Shown piece after piece: positions 31,027-40,062 of a stretch of 64,000 bases of DNA. The stretch's first letter is position 1. The number at the start of each line of letters is the position of its first letter. The position numbers and the translations under genes were made by a program. The DNA is from CALNBC01 sp040768925. GTDB lineage: Bacteria; Bacillota; Clostridia; Christensenellales; CALWSW01. The stretch is taken from contig JAXGLZ010000002.1 in the NCBI GenBank assembly GCA_040768925.1, positions 186,001-250,000 on the forward strand, given 5' to 3'. The notes beneath the pieces are model-generated. The model saw nothing but the letters and a program-made list of their open reading frames with translations, was not told the origin of the DNA and searched no databases.

Positions 31027-32766
31027 TCAGTCTATCCGTTTGATCGCCCGGATGGCGGATTCCTCCGGAGTGACGAACAGGGTTTTATTGGTCGTGTAGA
31101 TCACGAACCCCGGGCGGGAGCCGGAAGGTTTTTTGACGAATTTCCGGGGCGTGTAATCCACGGGGACCTGGGCGCTGCCCCTGGCCTTCGAATGCCAGGC
31201 CGCCAGCACCGCCGCTTCCTTCAGGGTCGTCTCCGGCGGTTGCTTCGACCGGATGATCACATGGGAGCCGGGAATATTCTTGGTGTGCAGCCAGATGTCC
31301 CCGGGGTCCGAATCCTTAAGGGTCAGCCTGTCGTTTTGCAGGTTGTTCTTCCCTACGAATATATCTATGCCGTCCTGCGACACATAGTGAAAGGGTTTTG
31401 AAGCGGGAATCTTCTGCTGCTTTTCCTTTTCCGGGCGGACGTAGCCTTCCCGGATCAGTTCCTGGCGGATTTCCGCCAGGTCGTTTTCCTCCGCGCAGTT
31501 GTCCAGATTGGCGAGCAGCCCCTCCAGATAGTCGAGCTCGGCCCGGATCTCCGCGATCTGGCCGGTGGCCATGTCAAAGGCGGCGCGCTGCTTGTTGTAT
31601 TTCTTGAAATACTTCTGGGCGTTCGCCGCGGCGGAAAGGGACGGGTCCAGGGGGATCGTCACTTCCCTCTGGTCCGGGTCGTAATAATTGACCACCGCCG
31701 CCTCGCCGGCGCCCCGCTCCGCCCGGTATGCGTTTGTGGTCAGCAGCTCGCCAAAAAGGCGGTTTTGCTCCATCTTGTCCGAAGTCAGCAGGATGTCCTG
31801 CTGCATCGCGAGCTTTTTCTGGCAGCGCTCGATGTTGTTTTGCAGCAGCCGTCTGAGGTTCGCGCTTTTCTGGCGGATCCTGTCAGTTTTCTCCCGCAGG
31901 CCGAAGTATTCGTCCAGCGCGGCGCTCATGGTTTCAAACCCGCGCTTGTTTTGCGGCGCCGCGGAGCGGGTGTCAAAGGCGAAATAGGCCACCGGGTCTC
32001 CGGAATCGTCCACCACCACTGTGGGGGAAAACGCGCCCTTTGCGATGTTCTCGAAAAAAGCGTGGGTCCGCCCCGCGCAGAGCGCTTTTCTTTGATCGTC
32101 CAGCGCAGAAAACGGGATCAGCGCATCGCCGGCGGCGTGCTCCGCAACCTCCGCCGCAACAACCGGAGAAAGGCCGGCAAAGGCGAAAAGAACGGCCTTG
32201 TCCAGCCTTCCCGACGACGCGAAAAGGGCGTTGTACACCTGCTCTTTCGTCAGTTCCGCCGGATTCAGCTTGCTTTGGGCCGGAGGCTGCTCGTATTTCA
32301 CGCCGGGCATGAGGATGCGCACCGTGGAAATCGCCGGGGTGACGTGGCGGATGGCGTCCACGATCGTTCCGTCCTCTTTGACGAGCACGACATTCGAGTA
32401 TTTGCCCATGATCTCCGCGATCAGCGAAAAAGTTGCCGGTTCGCCCAGGTCGTCCGTCGCCGTGATGTCGATCGTCAGCACCCTGTCCAGCCCGGCCTGG
32501 CGGACGGCGGCGATCCTGCCGTTTGTCAGGTATTTGCGCATCAGCATGCAGAACATCGGCGGTTCCGAAGGATTCTGCCGTTTCGCCGCCGTCAGCTGCA
32601 CCCGGCAGTTCGCGGCGTTTGCCGAAAGCAGCAGCTTCCTGCCGGAGCGAAGGTTGAGCAGCAGCTCGTCCTTCTCCGGCTGGTAGATCTTCTCGATCCG
32701 CGCGCCCAGCACGCTTTCGTTGAGTTCTTTGCAAACAGCCGCGAGCGAAAGCCCGTCCATGGCCAT
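31027..32766 (-). CDS. rqcH: Ribosome quality control protein RqcH (NFACT family)
   Basis: A 579-aa homologue of Rqc2/NEMF that binds stalled 50S subunits and directs C-terminal alanine tailing. NFACT-N begins MAMDGLSLAAVCKELNESVLGARIEKIYQ; then come HhH and coiled-coil regions (about 280-430), and NFACT-R with DIWLHTKNIPGSHVII near 495. Older annotations call it fibronectin-binding protein FbpA. The start at 32766 has GAGGTGAA upstream; a reading 80 codons longer runs through the divergent promoter region and is unlikely. Confidence 0.94.
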   Translation of the reverse strand: MAMDGLSLAAVCKELNESVLGARIEKIYQPEKDELLLNLRSGRKLLLSANAANCRVQLTAAKRQNPSEPPMFCMLMRKYLTNGRIAAVRQAGLDRVLTIDITATDDLGEPATFSLIAEIMGKYSNVVLVKEDGTIVDAIRHVTPAISTVRILMPGVKYEQPPAQSKLNPAELTKEQVYNALFASSGRLDKAVLFAFAGLSPVVAAEVAEHAAGDALIPFSALDDQRKALCAGRTHAFFENIAKGAFSPTVVVDDSGDPVAYFAFDTRSAAPQNKRGFETMSAALDEYFGLREKTDRIRQKSANLRRLLQNNIERCQKKLAMQQDILLTSDKMEQNRLFGELLTTNAYRAERGAGEAAVVNYYDPDQREVTIPLDPSLSAAANAQKYFKKYNKQRAAFDMATGQIAEIRAELDYLEGLLANLDNCAEENDLAEIRQELIREGYVRPEKEKQQKIPASKPFHYVSQDGIDIFVGKNNLQNDRLTLKDSDPGDIWLHTKNIPGSHVIIRSKQPPETTLKEAAVLAAWHSKARGSAQVPVDYTPRKFVKKPSGSRPGFVIYTTNKTLFVTPEESAIRAIKRID

Positions 32767-32876
32767 GATTTTCACCTCGATACTCGATTGCCGGGCCCTG
32801 CGGGTTTTTCCCAACGCGCCCGGCGGATTCTCTTCAATCGTTTCAGTATAGCCCATTCTCGTCCGTTTGGGAATAG

Positions 32877-32906
32877 TTGCGCGCTCTGGGCGAATACACA
32901 TATATA
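32877..32906 (+). promoter_or_regulatory. Tentative gerM promoter
   Basis: TTGCGC (32877-32882), 18 nt, TATATA (32901-32906). gerM homologues can be under sporulation sigma factors; I cannot separate the two from this sequence. Confidence 0.4.
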
Positions 32907-32944
32907 AGGTAAAGTGCGTTGAACAATTCAGGAGGTCCAAAATT

Positions 32945-33871
32945 ATGAAAAAGGCCGCGTTGTCCCTTTTTTGCGTTTTGCTGCTGCTTTGCGGCTGCTC
33001 GGGCAAAGGCGTTGAAAGCTCCGCGCCGGCGGAAGGCGCAGAAATCCAATACCGCCCGACGGTGGTCTATTACGCCGATTCGAACGGACTGATCGTCCCC
33101 GTGGTGCGGGAAATCCCCTGGGAGGAGGGCATCGGCAAAGCCGCTTTGAACCTTCTGACCAGGACGGACCAGAACGTTTCCGCGGCGGCGTCACTCGGGC
33201 TTTCACCCACCCTGCCGAAGGACGCGTCTTTCACCCTGCGCATCGCGGACGACGGAACCGCGACGGTGAGCGTTTTCGGCATGGGGAAATTCGATTCCGC
33301 AGCGGAGGAGAAAAACGCCGTGATTTCCATCGTGAACACGCTGACGGAATTCACCGCCATCGACCGGGTCCTGATCCTTCCCGAAGGCGAGGAGGAAGAG
33401 GAACTCTCCTTCGGAACGGACATCGAATCGGCCATCGCCACCGTCGCCCTGAACCCCGAGAGCGTGGCCGCTTCCGCGGGCGGCGGCGGCATGCAAAGCC
33501 TTGCCCTGTACTTCCCGAATTACGAAAGCACCCTGAACGTGCCCGTCACCCGCCTGATCGAGGGCGAAGCGACCCTTGAAAAGGCCGTGGAAGAGCTTGT
33601 GAAGGGGCCGGGGCAGATCGACGCCCTGCGCGCCTGCTTCCCCGTGGACACGCAGCTTTTATCCGTCGTCGTCGAGGGCGGTGTGGCGGTCATCGACCTG
33701 TCTTCCACCGCGGAAGGCCTGCGCGAACACCCCCTTCTCGAGCAGCGCGCCATGGAATGCGCGGCCCTCGTTTGCCGGGAATTCGGCGTTCCCGCCGTTT
33801 CCTTCAGAATCGAGGGGAAGGATTATGGCGGCATGCCCGTTTCCGCGCCGGTCTATGTGAATTACAAATAA
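32945..33871 (+). CDS. gerM: GerM-type sporulation lipoprotein with two GerMN domains
   Basis: A 308-aa lipoprotein: MKKAALSLFCVLLLLCGC gives a signal peptide with the lipidated Cys at about 18. Two GerMN domains follow (about 40-160 and 180-305), each with the VTRLIEGEATLEKAVEEL-like and VAVIDLSS patterns. In Bacillus GerM is needed for spore germination and for docking the engulfment complex. The start at 32945 has AGGAGG upstream. The gerM-rph order matches Bacillus. Confidence 0.88.
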   Translation: MKKAALSLFCVLLLLCGCSGKGVESSAPAEGAEIQYRPTVVYYADSNGLIVPVVREIPWEEGIGKAALNLLTRTDQNVSAAASLGLSPTLPKDASFTLRIADDGTATVSVFGMGKFDSAAEEKNAVISIVNTLTEFTAIDRVLILPEGEEEEELSFGTDIESAIATVALNPESVAASAGGGGMQSLALYFPNYESTLNVPVTRLIEGEATLEKAVEELVKGPGQIDALRACFPVDTQLLSVVVEGGVAVIDLSSTAEGLREHPLLEQRAMECAALVCREFGVPAVSFRIEGKDYGGMPVSAPVYVNYK

Positions 33872-33929
33872 TTTTGCCCATTTGGGCGGCCCCGTTCCCT
33901 TTTTTCCGTTCTTCCTCCACCGTGCGCGG

Positions 33930-33958
33930 TTGACGCGCCGGCGCGCGCGGGGTATCAT
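33930..33958 (+). promoter_or_regulatory. sigma-A promoter of rph
   Basis: TTGACG (33930-33935), 17-nt GC-rich spacer, TATCAT (33953-33958). Confidence 0.7.
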
Positions 33959-33992
33959 CGGATCATGAGGTACCCCAAAAAGGAGGAATGAC

Positions 33993-34718
33993 ATGCAAAG
34001 AACCGACGGCCGCGCTTTTGACGAGCTGCGCCCAATCCGCATTACCCCGGGATTCACAGAGCACGCCCTTGGCTCTGTTTTGATTGAATTTGGAAAAACA
34101 AAGGTGATCTGCACCGCCATGGTCGAGCCCAAGGTCCCCCCTTTTTTAATAGGAAAGGGCACCGGCTGGCTGACCGCGGAATACGCCATGCTCCCTTCGT
34201 CCACCCAGAACCGCAAAAAGCGCGAAAACTTCAAAAACGGGCCGGACGGCCGAAGCACGGAAATATCCCGGCTGATCGGGCGGTCTTTACGCTCTGGGAT
34301 CGACCTTTCACATTTTGGGGAGCGCACCCTCGCCATCGACTGCGACGTGATCCAGGCGGACGGCGGAACGCGCACGGCCGCAATAACCGGCGGCTACGTC
34401 GCGATGGCCGTTGCGCTGCACAAGCTGCGCGCCGCGGAACGCTGCCTTTTGCCCCCCGTCGCCGCGGTTAGCTGCGGCGTGGTGGAGGGCGAGCTGCTGC
34501 TGGACCTTTGCTATGTTGAGGACGCCTGCGCCCAGGCGGATATCAATCTCGTCATGGCGGGGGAAGGCTTTGTCGAAATCCAGGGAACGGGCGAAAAGCG
34601 CCCCGTTGCCCGGGAAGAGCTCTATAAGCTTCTCGACATGGGCGAGCTCGGGATCATGGAACTTTTCGAGTATCAAAAGCGCGCGATCGACGAAACCGTG
34701 CCGGAACTTCAAAAGTAA
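33993..34718 (+). CDS. rph: Ribonuclease PH
   Basis: A 241-aa phosphorolytic 3' exoribonuclease that trims tRNA 3' ends. It opens RTDGRAFDELRPIRITPGF, contains GWLTAEYAMLP and GRSTEISRLIGRSLR of the phosphate-binding region, and DCDVIQADGGTRTAAITG. Length is typical. The rdgB homologue, next to rph in Bacillus, is 10.5 kb away here (45255). Confidence 0.97.
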   Translation: MQRTDGRAFDELRPIRITPGFTEHALGSVLIEFGKTKVICTAMVEPKVPPFLIGKGTGWLTAEYAMLPSSTQNRKKRENFKNGPDGRSTEISRLIGRSLRSGIDLSHFGERTLAIDCDVIQADGGTRTAAITGGYVAMAVALHKLRAAERCLLPPVAAVSCGVVEGELLLDLCYVEDACAQADINLVMAGEGFVEIQGTGEKRPVAREELYKLLDMGELGIMELFEYQKRAIDETVPELQK

Positions 34719-34777
34719 CCTGCCTCGGCCTGGGCGCTGTTTTGCCGCTGTTTTGTCCTGATCGCTCAGATTCGCGG

Positions 34778-34815
34778 AAAGAGACGGGAAAACTCCCGCC
34801 TCTTTCGCTTTTTGG
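34778..34815 (+). terminator. Intrinsic terminator of rph
   Basis: AAAGAGACGGG pairs with CCCGCCTCTTT; CGCTTTTT follows. It can also act on the convergent minus-strand gene. Confidence 0.8.
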
Positions 34816-34862
34816 TTCTTTTGTTGGGATCGTTCGGATGCTAAACGCACGGTCTTGGGGTC

Positions 34863-34900
34863 GCCCCCGGCGGTTCCGGGGGCTTGCAGCTTCAATGAAC
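34863..34900. repeat. Intergenic repeat copy C (GC hairpin plus AGCTTCAATGAAC)
   Basis: A strong GCCCCCGG/CCGGGGGC hairpin followed by AGCTTCAATGAAC. It is related to the copies at 4676 and 22662 and likewise lies in a gap at the 3' end of a minus-strand gene. Confidence 0.35.
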
Positions 34901-34951
34901 AGCCTGGCGCGGGATCCGATCATGGCGTAAAACCGGCCCGGCCGGTGCCGT

Positions 34952-36448
34952 TCATGGGTTGCCGGAGCGGATTGTTTTTGCGATGTGCGCGGCCCGGGCG
35001 GCGACCTTTTGCTCCCATTCGTCGTCATACATCCCCAGCAGCGCGACGAGATCGGCCGAGGTGAAGCGCTTCCTGACCAGCCTGGCGTTTCGAAACGCCC
35101 AGCGCATGTCTTTTTCGCTGATCGGAACGTCCATCTCCTCACAGGAGAGCGGGTGCGTCGAAAGGGCCAGCGCGGCCGCGCACTGTTCGGCGGTGTAGGG
35201 CAGCAGCTCTTTGAGCGCTTTTTTATGGGTCTCCCAGTTTTTGAGGAAGTCCTCCACCCTTGGGCGCGCCTTGTTCCAGCTATCCAGCTTGATGCTGACG
35301 TCATGCCAGCATTCCCGCCCCATCGCGCCGGTGGGATCAATGGGTTCAAAGACCTCCATGACCCTTTTTTCCACGTCCTCTTTTGTGATTTGGCAGTCGT
35401 TGACGTTGATGCGGCCGGCGTTTTGGTCCAGATAGTCGATCAGCATCTCCTGCTGGATGAGGGACCACAGGATCGAAACGCCCACCTGCTGGCCGTGAAC
35501 GCCCGTCTTTCTTCCGGCCGCGGCGGCGCTCATGTCCAGCATGTGGCTCATCACGTGCTCGTAGCCCGAAACCGGAACGGAATCCCGGGCGTAGGTCATC
35601 GTCAGGCCGCAAAGGGTCAGGCATTTGCCAAGCACCTCTATGCCCCGCTCGCTCCTTTGGGCGATCTGGGCCGAATAGGGGATCAGCAGCTCCCTGGCAT
35701 CGTCCATGATGCGCCAGGACGCGTCCAAAAAATCCGCCATCCCCAGCGCGTCCGCGATGTACCAGTCCGCAAACGAGCAAAAAACCGGAAACATGTCACC
35801 CACGCCGCCGACCGTGTAGCTTAAGGGGCAATCGCAGAGCACCTGGTGGTCCATGATGATGATCTGGGGGGTTCTGGACGGCCACGTGCGCTTTACGCCG
35901 TCCTTGGAAATGATCGCCAATCTGGAGGAATAGGCCGGGACCGTGTTGGCGGTCATGCAGCTGATCAGCGGAAGCTGGCCGTCGAACCCGTTTTCTTTCT
36001 GCCAGATGTAGCAGGAATGCTTGGCGACGTCCGTCACCACGCCGGAACCGACGGTTACCACCGCGCAGTCCTTGTGCAGGGCGGGCATGACCTGTTCCAT
36101 GGTTTTGAAATCCGGATGGACCAGACCGTATTCGTCGCCCTTGAGGACGAGGGGTTTTGCCCTGTAGCCGCAGCCTTGTATGATCCCGAGAACGAGGGGT
36201 TTGATCTCCTCTTTGCCGCGCAGGATCTTCGTTTCGTCCATCACCACGATGATTTCGTCGCCCGCGGCTACGCCCAGCTTCCGAAGGGCTTCGGGCAGGC
36301 GGTAAATGGCGTTTTTGCCGGTGATGACTTCTTCCAGCTCGATCTTCGGTATGCGGCCGTAGTCCGACCAGAGCGAAATCCGCCTGTGCAGATCGTTCAT
36401 GTCCGCCACGTCGTATTTGAAGACCGGAGGGGGCAATCGATTGAGCAT
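34952..36448 (-). CDS. Iron-containing glycerol-1-phosphate dehydrogenase-like (AraM/EgsA family)
   Basis: A 498-aa protein of the iron-dependent alcohol dehydrogenase superfamily. The NAD-binding turn VTVGSGVVTDVAKH (about 130-143) and the metal-ligand histidines in GYEHVMSHMLDM (about 280) and GVHGQQVGV (about 300) are present. AraM-type enzymes reduce DHAP to sn-glycerol-1-phosphate. The final 110 residues extend past the usual AraM length. Fourth gene of the GlpP-led cluster, 34 nt after the HAD-IIA gene. Substrate uncertain; another polyol phosphate is possible. Confidence 0.8.
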   Translation of the reverse strand: MLNRLPPPVFKYDVADMNDLHRRISLWSDYGRIPKIELEEVITGKNAIYRLPEALRKLGVAAGDEIIVVMDETKILRGKEEIKPLVLGIIQGCGYRAKPLVLKGDEYGLVHPDFKTMEQVMPALHKDCAVVTVGSGVVTDVAKHSCYIWQKENGFDGQLPLISCMTANTVPAYSSRLAIISKDGVKRTWPSRTPQIIIMDHQVLCDCPLSYTVGGVGDMFPVFCSFADWYIADALGMADFLDASWRIMDDARELLIPYSAQIAQRSERGIEVLGKCLTLCGLTMTYARDSVPVSGYEHVMSHMLDMSAAAAGRKTGVHGQQVGVSILWSLIQQEMLIDYLDQNAGRINVNDCQITKEDVEKRVMEVFEPIDPTGAMGRECWHDVSIKLDSWNKARPRVEDFLKNWETHKKALKELLPYTAEQCAAALALSTHPLSCEEMDVPISEKDMRWAFRNARLVRKRFTSADLVALLGMYDDEWEQKVAARAAHIAKTIRSGNP

Positions 36449-36482
36449 GAATATAACTTCCTTTCCCAGGCGCCGGGCCTTG

Positions 36483-37289
36483 TCAGATCCCCAGCGCCAT
36501 CATACGTTCCTGGATGGCGCCAAGGTCCCTGAACACGAGGTCGGGCCTGATTTCGCTTTGGGCGAGCATGGTTTCGTCGGTCTCGCCGGACATCACAAGG
36601 ATGCTGAGCATACCCGCGTTGATGCCGGAGGCGATGTCCGTATACAGCCTGTCGCCCACCACGGCGATCTGTTCCGGCGCAAGGCCGAGCTTTTCCATCG
36701 CGACGTTGACGATCTCCGCGTTCGGCTTGCCAATGACCTTCGGGCGCTTCCCGGTGGTCGCGTCCACAAAGGCGATGATGCCGCCGATATCCGGCATGAA
36801 GCCGGTTTCGCTGTCCACGGGGCAGTTGAAGTCCGGATGGGTGGCGATGTACGCCACGCCCAGCCGCACAAAGTCGCAGATCTTCCACAGTTTTTCATAG
36901 GTCAGCGTGGTGTCGAAGCCGATGACGGCAAAATCCGGGTCCTTGTCCGTCAGCATGAACCCAAAATCGCGGAATTCCTGCTCAAGGATGGGCGTTCCAG
37001 CAACGTAGAGCTTCGCGCCCGGTTTTTTGTGCCAAAGGAACCTGGCCGTCGCCTCTCCGGAGGTGAGAACCTTTTCCGGCGGCGCGCAAAAGCCCAGCTT
37101 TTGCAGCTTTTTTGCATAATGATCGGCGCTTCTCGTCGAGTTGTTGGTCATGAACAGGTAGTCGATGCCCCTGGACGCGATGTACTCCATGAATCCCAGC
37201 GAAAAGGGGTAAATGGTTTCGCTGAGGTAAAAGGTGCCGTCCATATCCAGCAAAAAACCGCGGATGTTTTTCAGTTTTTCGTCAGACAT
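36483..37289 (-). CDS. HAD-IIA family phosphatase
   Basis: A 268-aa NagD/PGP-like hydrolase. Motif I LLDMDGTFYLSE (about 13-24), TNNSTRS (motif II, about 49-55), KPKVIGKPNAEIVNVA with the motif III lysine, and VVGDRLYTDIASGINAG (motif IV). Relatives dephosphorylate glycerol-phosphate, glycolate-phosphate or nucleotides. Between the FGGY kinase and AraM-like dehydrogenase it probably acts on a polyol or ketose phosphate (inference). AAGGAG lies 9 nt before the ATG. Confidence 0.87.
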   Translation of the reverse strand: MSDEKLKNIRGFLLDMDGTFYLSETIYPFSLGFMEYIASRGIDYLFMTNNSTRSADHYAKKLQKLGFCAPPEKVLTSGEATARFLWHKKPGAKLYVAGTPILEQEFRDFGFMLTDKDPDFAVIGFDTTLTYEKLWKICDFVRLGVAYIATHPDFNCPVDSETGFMPDIGGIIAFVDATTGKRPKVIGKPNAEIVNVAMEKLGLAPEQIAVVGDRLYTDIASGINAGMLSILVMSGETDETMLAQSEIRPDLVFRDLGAIQERMMALGI

Positions 37290-37321
37290 ACTGTTGTTTC
37301 TCCTTGCCGGCCCATGAACGC

Positions 37322-37359
37322 GGCCGCGGCACAGCCCCGGTTTGGGGTGCGACGCGGCC
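37322..37359 (-). other. Intra-operon hairpin between kinase and phosphatase genes
   Basis: GGCCGCG/CGCGGCC outer stem with an inner GCACCCC/GGGGCTGTGC stem in the 119-nt gap. There is no T-run, so it is more likely an mRNA-stability or processing hairpin than a terminator. Confidence 0.45.
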
Positions 37360-37408
37360 TCTGTTCTCTGGCCATATTGTTCTGTTGTGGATCGCTTTTG
37401 TTGCAGCT

Positions 37409-38959
37409 TTAGTTTTCGAGGGCGAGCTTTACAAGGCGCTCATAAACGCCGGCTTTTGCCAGGGCCTGATAAGCGTCCTTGTATACGCTGAAGTATTGGT
37501 TGTAAACCTCATGGTTATGCATATTCGGCTCGCAGTAGGACGCGATCTTGACCATTTTTTCGACGGCCTCGTTGACAGAATCGAACAGCCCGGCGCCTTT
37601 CGCGGCGAGAATGGCCGCGCCGAGGGACGTGGCCTCCTCGATGGCGAGGATGCCGACGGGCTTGCCGTAAATATCCGCCTGGATCTGGTTCCACACCGCC
37701 GATTTTGACGCGCCGCCGGAAAGGATGATCGTGTCGATCTGGACGCCGTTGGTGATCATCTGCTCGATGATCTCCCGCGTCTCAAAGGTGACGCCTTCCA
37801 TGATGGCTCGGGCAAGGGTGGGTCGCTCGTGGCCGAGGGTCAGGCCGATGAAGGTTCCCCGGGCGAAGGGGTCCCAGTTGGGCGCGGCTGAGCTGGCGAA
37901 ATACGGGATGCAGATCAGGCCGTTGGCGCCCGGCTTGATCGCGTCGACCTGTTCGTTGATGTATTCATAGGGGTCTTTGCCCGTTTCTTTGGAGAGGGCG
38001 ACTTCGGGGATCGCGAACTCGTTGCGGTACCACTTGAGGGAGCTGCCCGCGGCGTTCTGAAGGCCTTCGGTCTCCCACTTGCCGGCGACCGCGTGGGCCG
38101 AACAGGGCAGGCGCATGCTCTTGTCGTAATAGGCGCCGTCCATATAGGCCAGGGTGACGGCGGCGGTGCCGACGGTGACTTCCACAACGCCCTTCTTCAC
38201 CGCGCCGGCCCCTATTCCTGCGCACTGCTGATCGCCGCCGCCGGAAACCAGCTTGGTTCCAGCCGCGAAACCGGTCAGGGCGGACGCTTCTTCGGAAAGG
38301 GTGCCGACTACCTCGCCGGAGGGCACGAGCTCGGGGAGCTTGTCGTAATCGATTTCCAGGGCGTCCACCAACTCGCGGCTCCATTCAAAGGCCTGGATGT
38401 CCATCAGGCCCTGGAGCGAACCGTTCGACCAGTCCTCGTAATACCCTTTTGCTCCCAGCTTGTGGAGGATGCGCTCCTGGTCCTGGGCAAATTTGAAGGT
38501 TTTGGCATAAATTTCGGGCTGGTTCTTCTTGATCCACATGATCTTGCTGACCGTCCACACCACGCCGTTGGGCAGGCCGGTGATCTCGTAATACCGCTCG
38601 GCGCCGATCTTTTTCGCGATCACCTCGCACTCCTTGAAAGAACGGCTGTCCTGCCAGGAGATCGCCGTGCGCAGGGCCATGCCGTCTTCATCGACGGGGG
38701 TGAACGTGCAGCGCTGGCTGGAAAGCCCCAGGGCAAGGATATCCTTGGGGTCGATCTTGGATTTTTCGATGGCTTCTTTGGAGGCTTCGCAGGTCATGGC
38801 CCAGGTCATTTCCCCGTCCTGCTCCACCCAGCCGGACTGCGGGAAGGTGCAGGGGTATTCCCGATACGCGCTGCTGATTTTGTTGCCTTGTGTGTCGAAT
38901 ATGATGACCTTTACGCCGGTGGTGCCGATGTCTATGCCGCTGACATACTGTTTGCTCAT
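37409..38959 (-). CDS. FGGY-family carbohydrate kinase
   Basis: A 516-aa two-domain sugar/polyol kinase. N-terminal GIDIGTTGVKVIIFDTQG (phosphate 1), ALGLSSQRCTFTPVDEDG, SWQDSRS; C-terminal SGGGDQQCAGIGAG, VGTAAVTLAY (phosphate 2), GVTFETREI and IILSGGASKSAVWNQI (adenosine). Closer to xylulokinase-type members than to GlpK, which would carry RETT in the early loop. Second gene after glpP, so glycerol, a tetritol or a ketose are all possible substrates. GGAGGGAAATTCAT precedes the ATG; a 12-bp palindrome (ATTCAATTGAAT, 38983-38994) lies in its 5' gap. Confidence 0.88.
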   Translation of the reverse strand: MSKQYVSGIDIGTTGVKVIIFDTQGNKISSAYREYPCTFPQSGWVEQDGEMTWAMTCEASKEAIEKSKIDPKDILALGLSSQRCTFTPVDEDGMALRTAISWQDSRSFKECEVIAKKIGAERYYEITGLPNGVVWTVSKIMWIKKNQPEIYAKTFKFAQDQERILHKLGAKGYYEDWSNGSLQGLMDIQAFEWSRELVDALEIDYDKLPELVPSGEVVGTLSEEASALTGFAAGTKLVSGGGDQQCAGIGAGAVKKGVVEVTVGTAAVTLAYMDGAYYDKSMRLPCSAHAVAGKWETEGLQNAAGSSLKWYRNEFAIPEVALSKETGKDPYEYINEQVDAIKPGANGLICIPYFASSAAPNWDPFARGTFIGLTLGHERPTLARAIMEGVTFETREIIEQMITNGVQIDTIILSGGASKSAVWNQIQADIYGKPVGILAIEEATSLGAAILAAKGAGLFDSVNEAVEKMVKIASYCEPNMHNHEVYNQYFSVYKDAYQALAKAGVYERLVKLALEN

Positions 38960-39082
38960 ATGAATTTCCCTCCTGGTTGCTTATTCAATTGAATTGGCTT
39001 ATGGTTGACAGCATCGCTTGATGGGAATTAATTGTTTTAATTAAACGGGAATAGATCGGGTCGCTTTGCGATTTGGGCAGGC

Positions 39083-39652
39083 CTAAATCGTCCACAGTTC
39101 TCTCGTGCTGCAGACGATGTTGGAAGCGCCTGCGGCTATCAGCGTACTGACATCTTCGGCTGTTGAAACAAGACCGCTGGAAATGATCGGAAGCGTCTGC
39201 TCCGATTTGACCATTTTGACGATTCTCGGCAGAATGCCGGGGGTGAGTTCAAGAAAATCGGGATTGGAGATTTTGGCAAGGTTCAGCCCGCTTTGAAGGG
39301 ACTGGAAATCCGTGACGAACAGTCTGTGTACTGTGATGAGTTTTTCGTGTTTTGCCATTTTCAGGATATGCGTTTTGGTCGACTGGACGCCTTCGATGCC
39401 GAATTCCTCTTTCGCAAAGCGGATTCCGCTCGCGTCCTTGCCGATTCCCTCGACCAGATCCATGTGGAAAAAAATGATGTCTCCTCTGGCTTTGATCTCG
39501 CCGATCTGCTTTCGTACCCTGAATACGTCACCTCCCACCATAAAAAAGATCTTTACCTTGGATTCGAGTGCACTTTCGAAATCCTCCGGCGTGCGGACAG
39601 CGGCGATCACTGGATATTCCTCAAATTTTCTGCGCGCGCGATGACTGATCAT
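39083..39652 (-). CDS. glpP: Glycerol-3-phosphate-responsive antiterminator GlpP
   Basis: A 189-aa TIM-barrel antiterminator: EEYPVIAAVRTPEDFESAL at the start, FFHMDLVEGIGKDASGIRF, GVQSTKTHILKMAK, and PIISSGLVSTAEDVSTLIAAGA. In Bacillus GlpP binds glycerol-3-phosphate and leader RNA of glp genes to prevent termination. The ATG at 39652 (MISHRARRKF) matches the family N-terminus; an in-frame ATG at 39673 is an alternative and neither has a strong ribosome site. First gene of the cluster with FGGY kinase, HAD-IIA phosphatase and AraM-like dehydrogenase. A leader terminator precedes it. Confidence 0.9.
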   Translation of the reverse strand: MISHRARRKFEEYPVIAAVRTPEDFESALESKVKIFFMVGGDVFRVRKQIGEIKARGDIIFFHMDLVEGIGKDASGIRFAKEEFGIEGVQSTKTHILKMAKHEKLITVHRLFVTDFQSLQSGLNLAKISNPDFLELTPGILPRIVKMVKSEQTLPIISSGLVSTAEDVSTLIAAGASNIVCSTRELWTI

Positions 39653-39688
39653 GGGGCCACGGCCTTTCCGCATTCAGTGCTGTTATAT

Positions 39689-39726
39689 AAAAAACCGCAA
39701 TAATACCCTTAAAGGTATTATTGCGG
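39689..39726 (-). terminator. Leader terminator upstream of glpP, probable GlpP antitermination site
   Basis: CCGCAATAATACC (39695-39707) pairs perfectly with GGTATTATTGCGG (39714-39726), followed by TTTTTT on the minus strand. It lies between the promoter and glpP, as in GlpP-controlled leaders. Confidence 0.85.
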
Positions 39727-39763
39727 CTTCAATTCTCTGCCAGATATGGAGTTTATCTATAAC

Positions 39764-39793
39764 ACAATACCTTATCGAGATCAACTTTGTCAA
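39764..39793 (-). promoter_or_regulatory. Promoter of the glpP cluster
   Basis: TTGACA (39788-39793), 18 nt, TATTGT (39764-39769) on the minus strand. The rest of the gap 39794-40197 holds the gldA terminator and no visible gene. Confidence 0.75.
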
Positions 39794-40029
39794 TTACTTT
39801 CTGAACAGGATGCTTAAAATTTATAGATTTAAAACAAACTTTGATAATCCTTTGTTAAAAACTGATGAATGGACTCTGCCGCGCGCGGTCTGGTCGATGC
39901 GCCCGCGCCGTTCCTTCGGTTTTGAGCAGTCTGCCCGGCAACCTGCGATTTTAATCGTACAGGATCATCCAAAATAATGCAACAAAACACCCCGCAGTTC
40001 CATATTGAGCCGGCAAAATCGGCCCAGCG

Positions 40030-40062
40030 AAAAGAGACAGGCTGATCGGCCCGTCTCCTTCA
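40030..40062 (-). terminator. Intrinsic terminator of gldA
   Basis: GAGAC...GTCTC stem with GGGCC/GGCCC inner pairing, TTTT on the minus strand. It resembles the terminator at 41911-41946. Confidence 0.65.
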
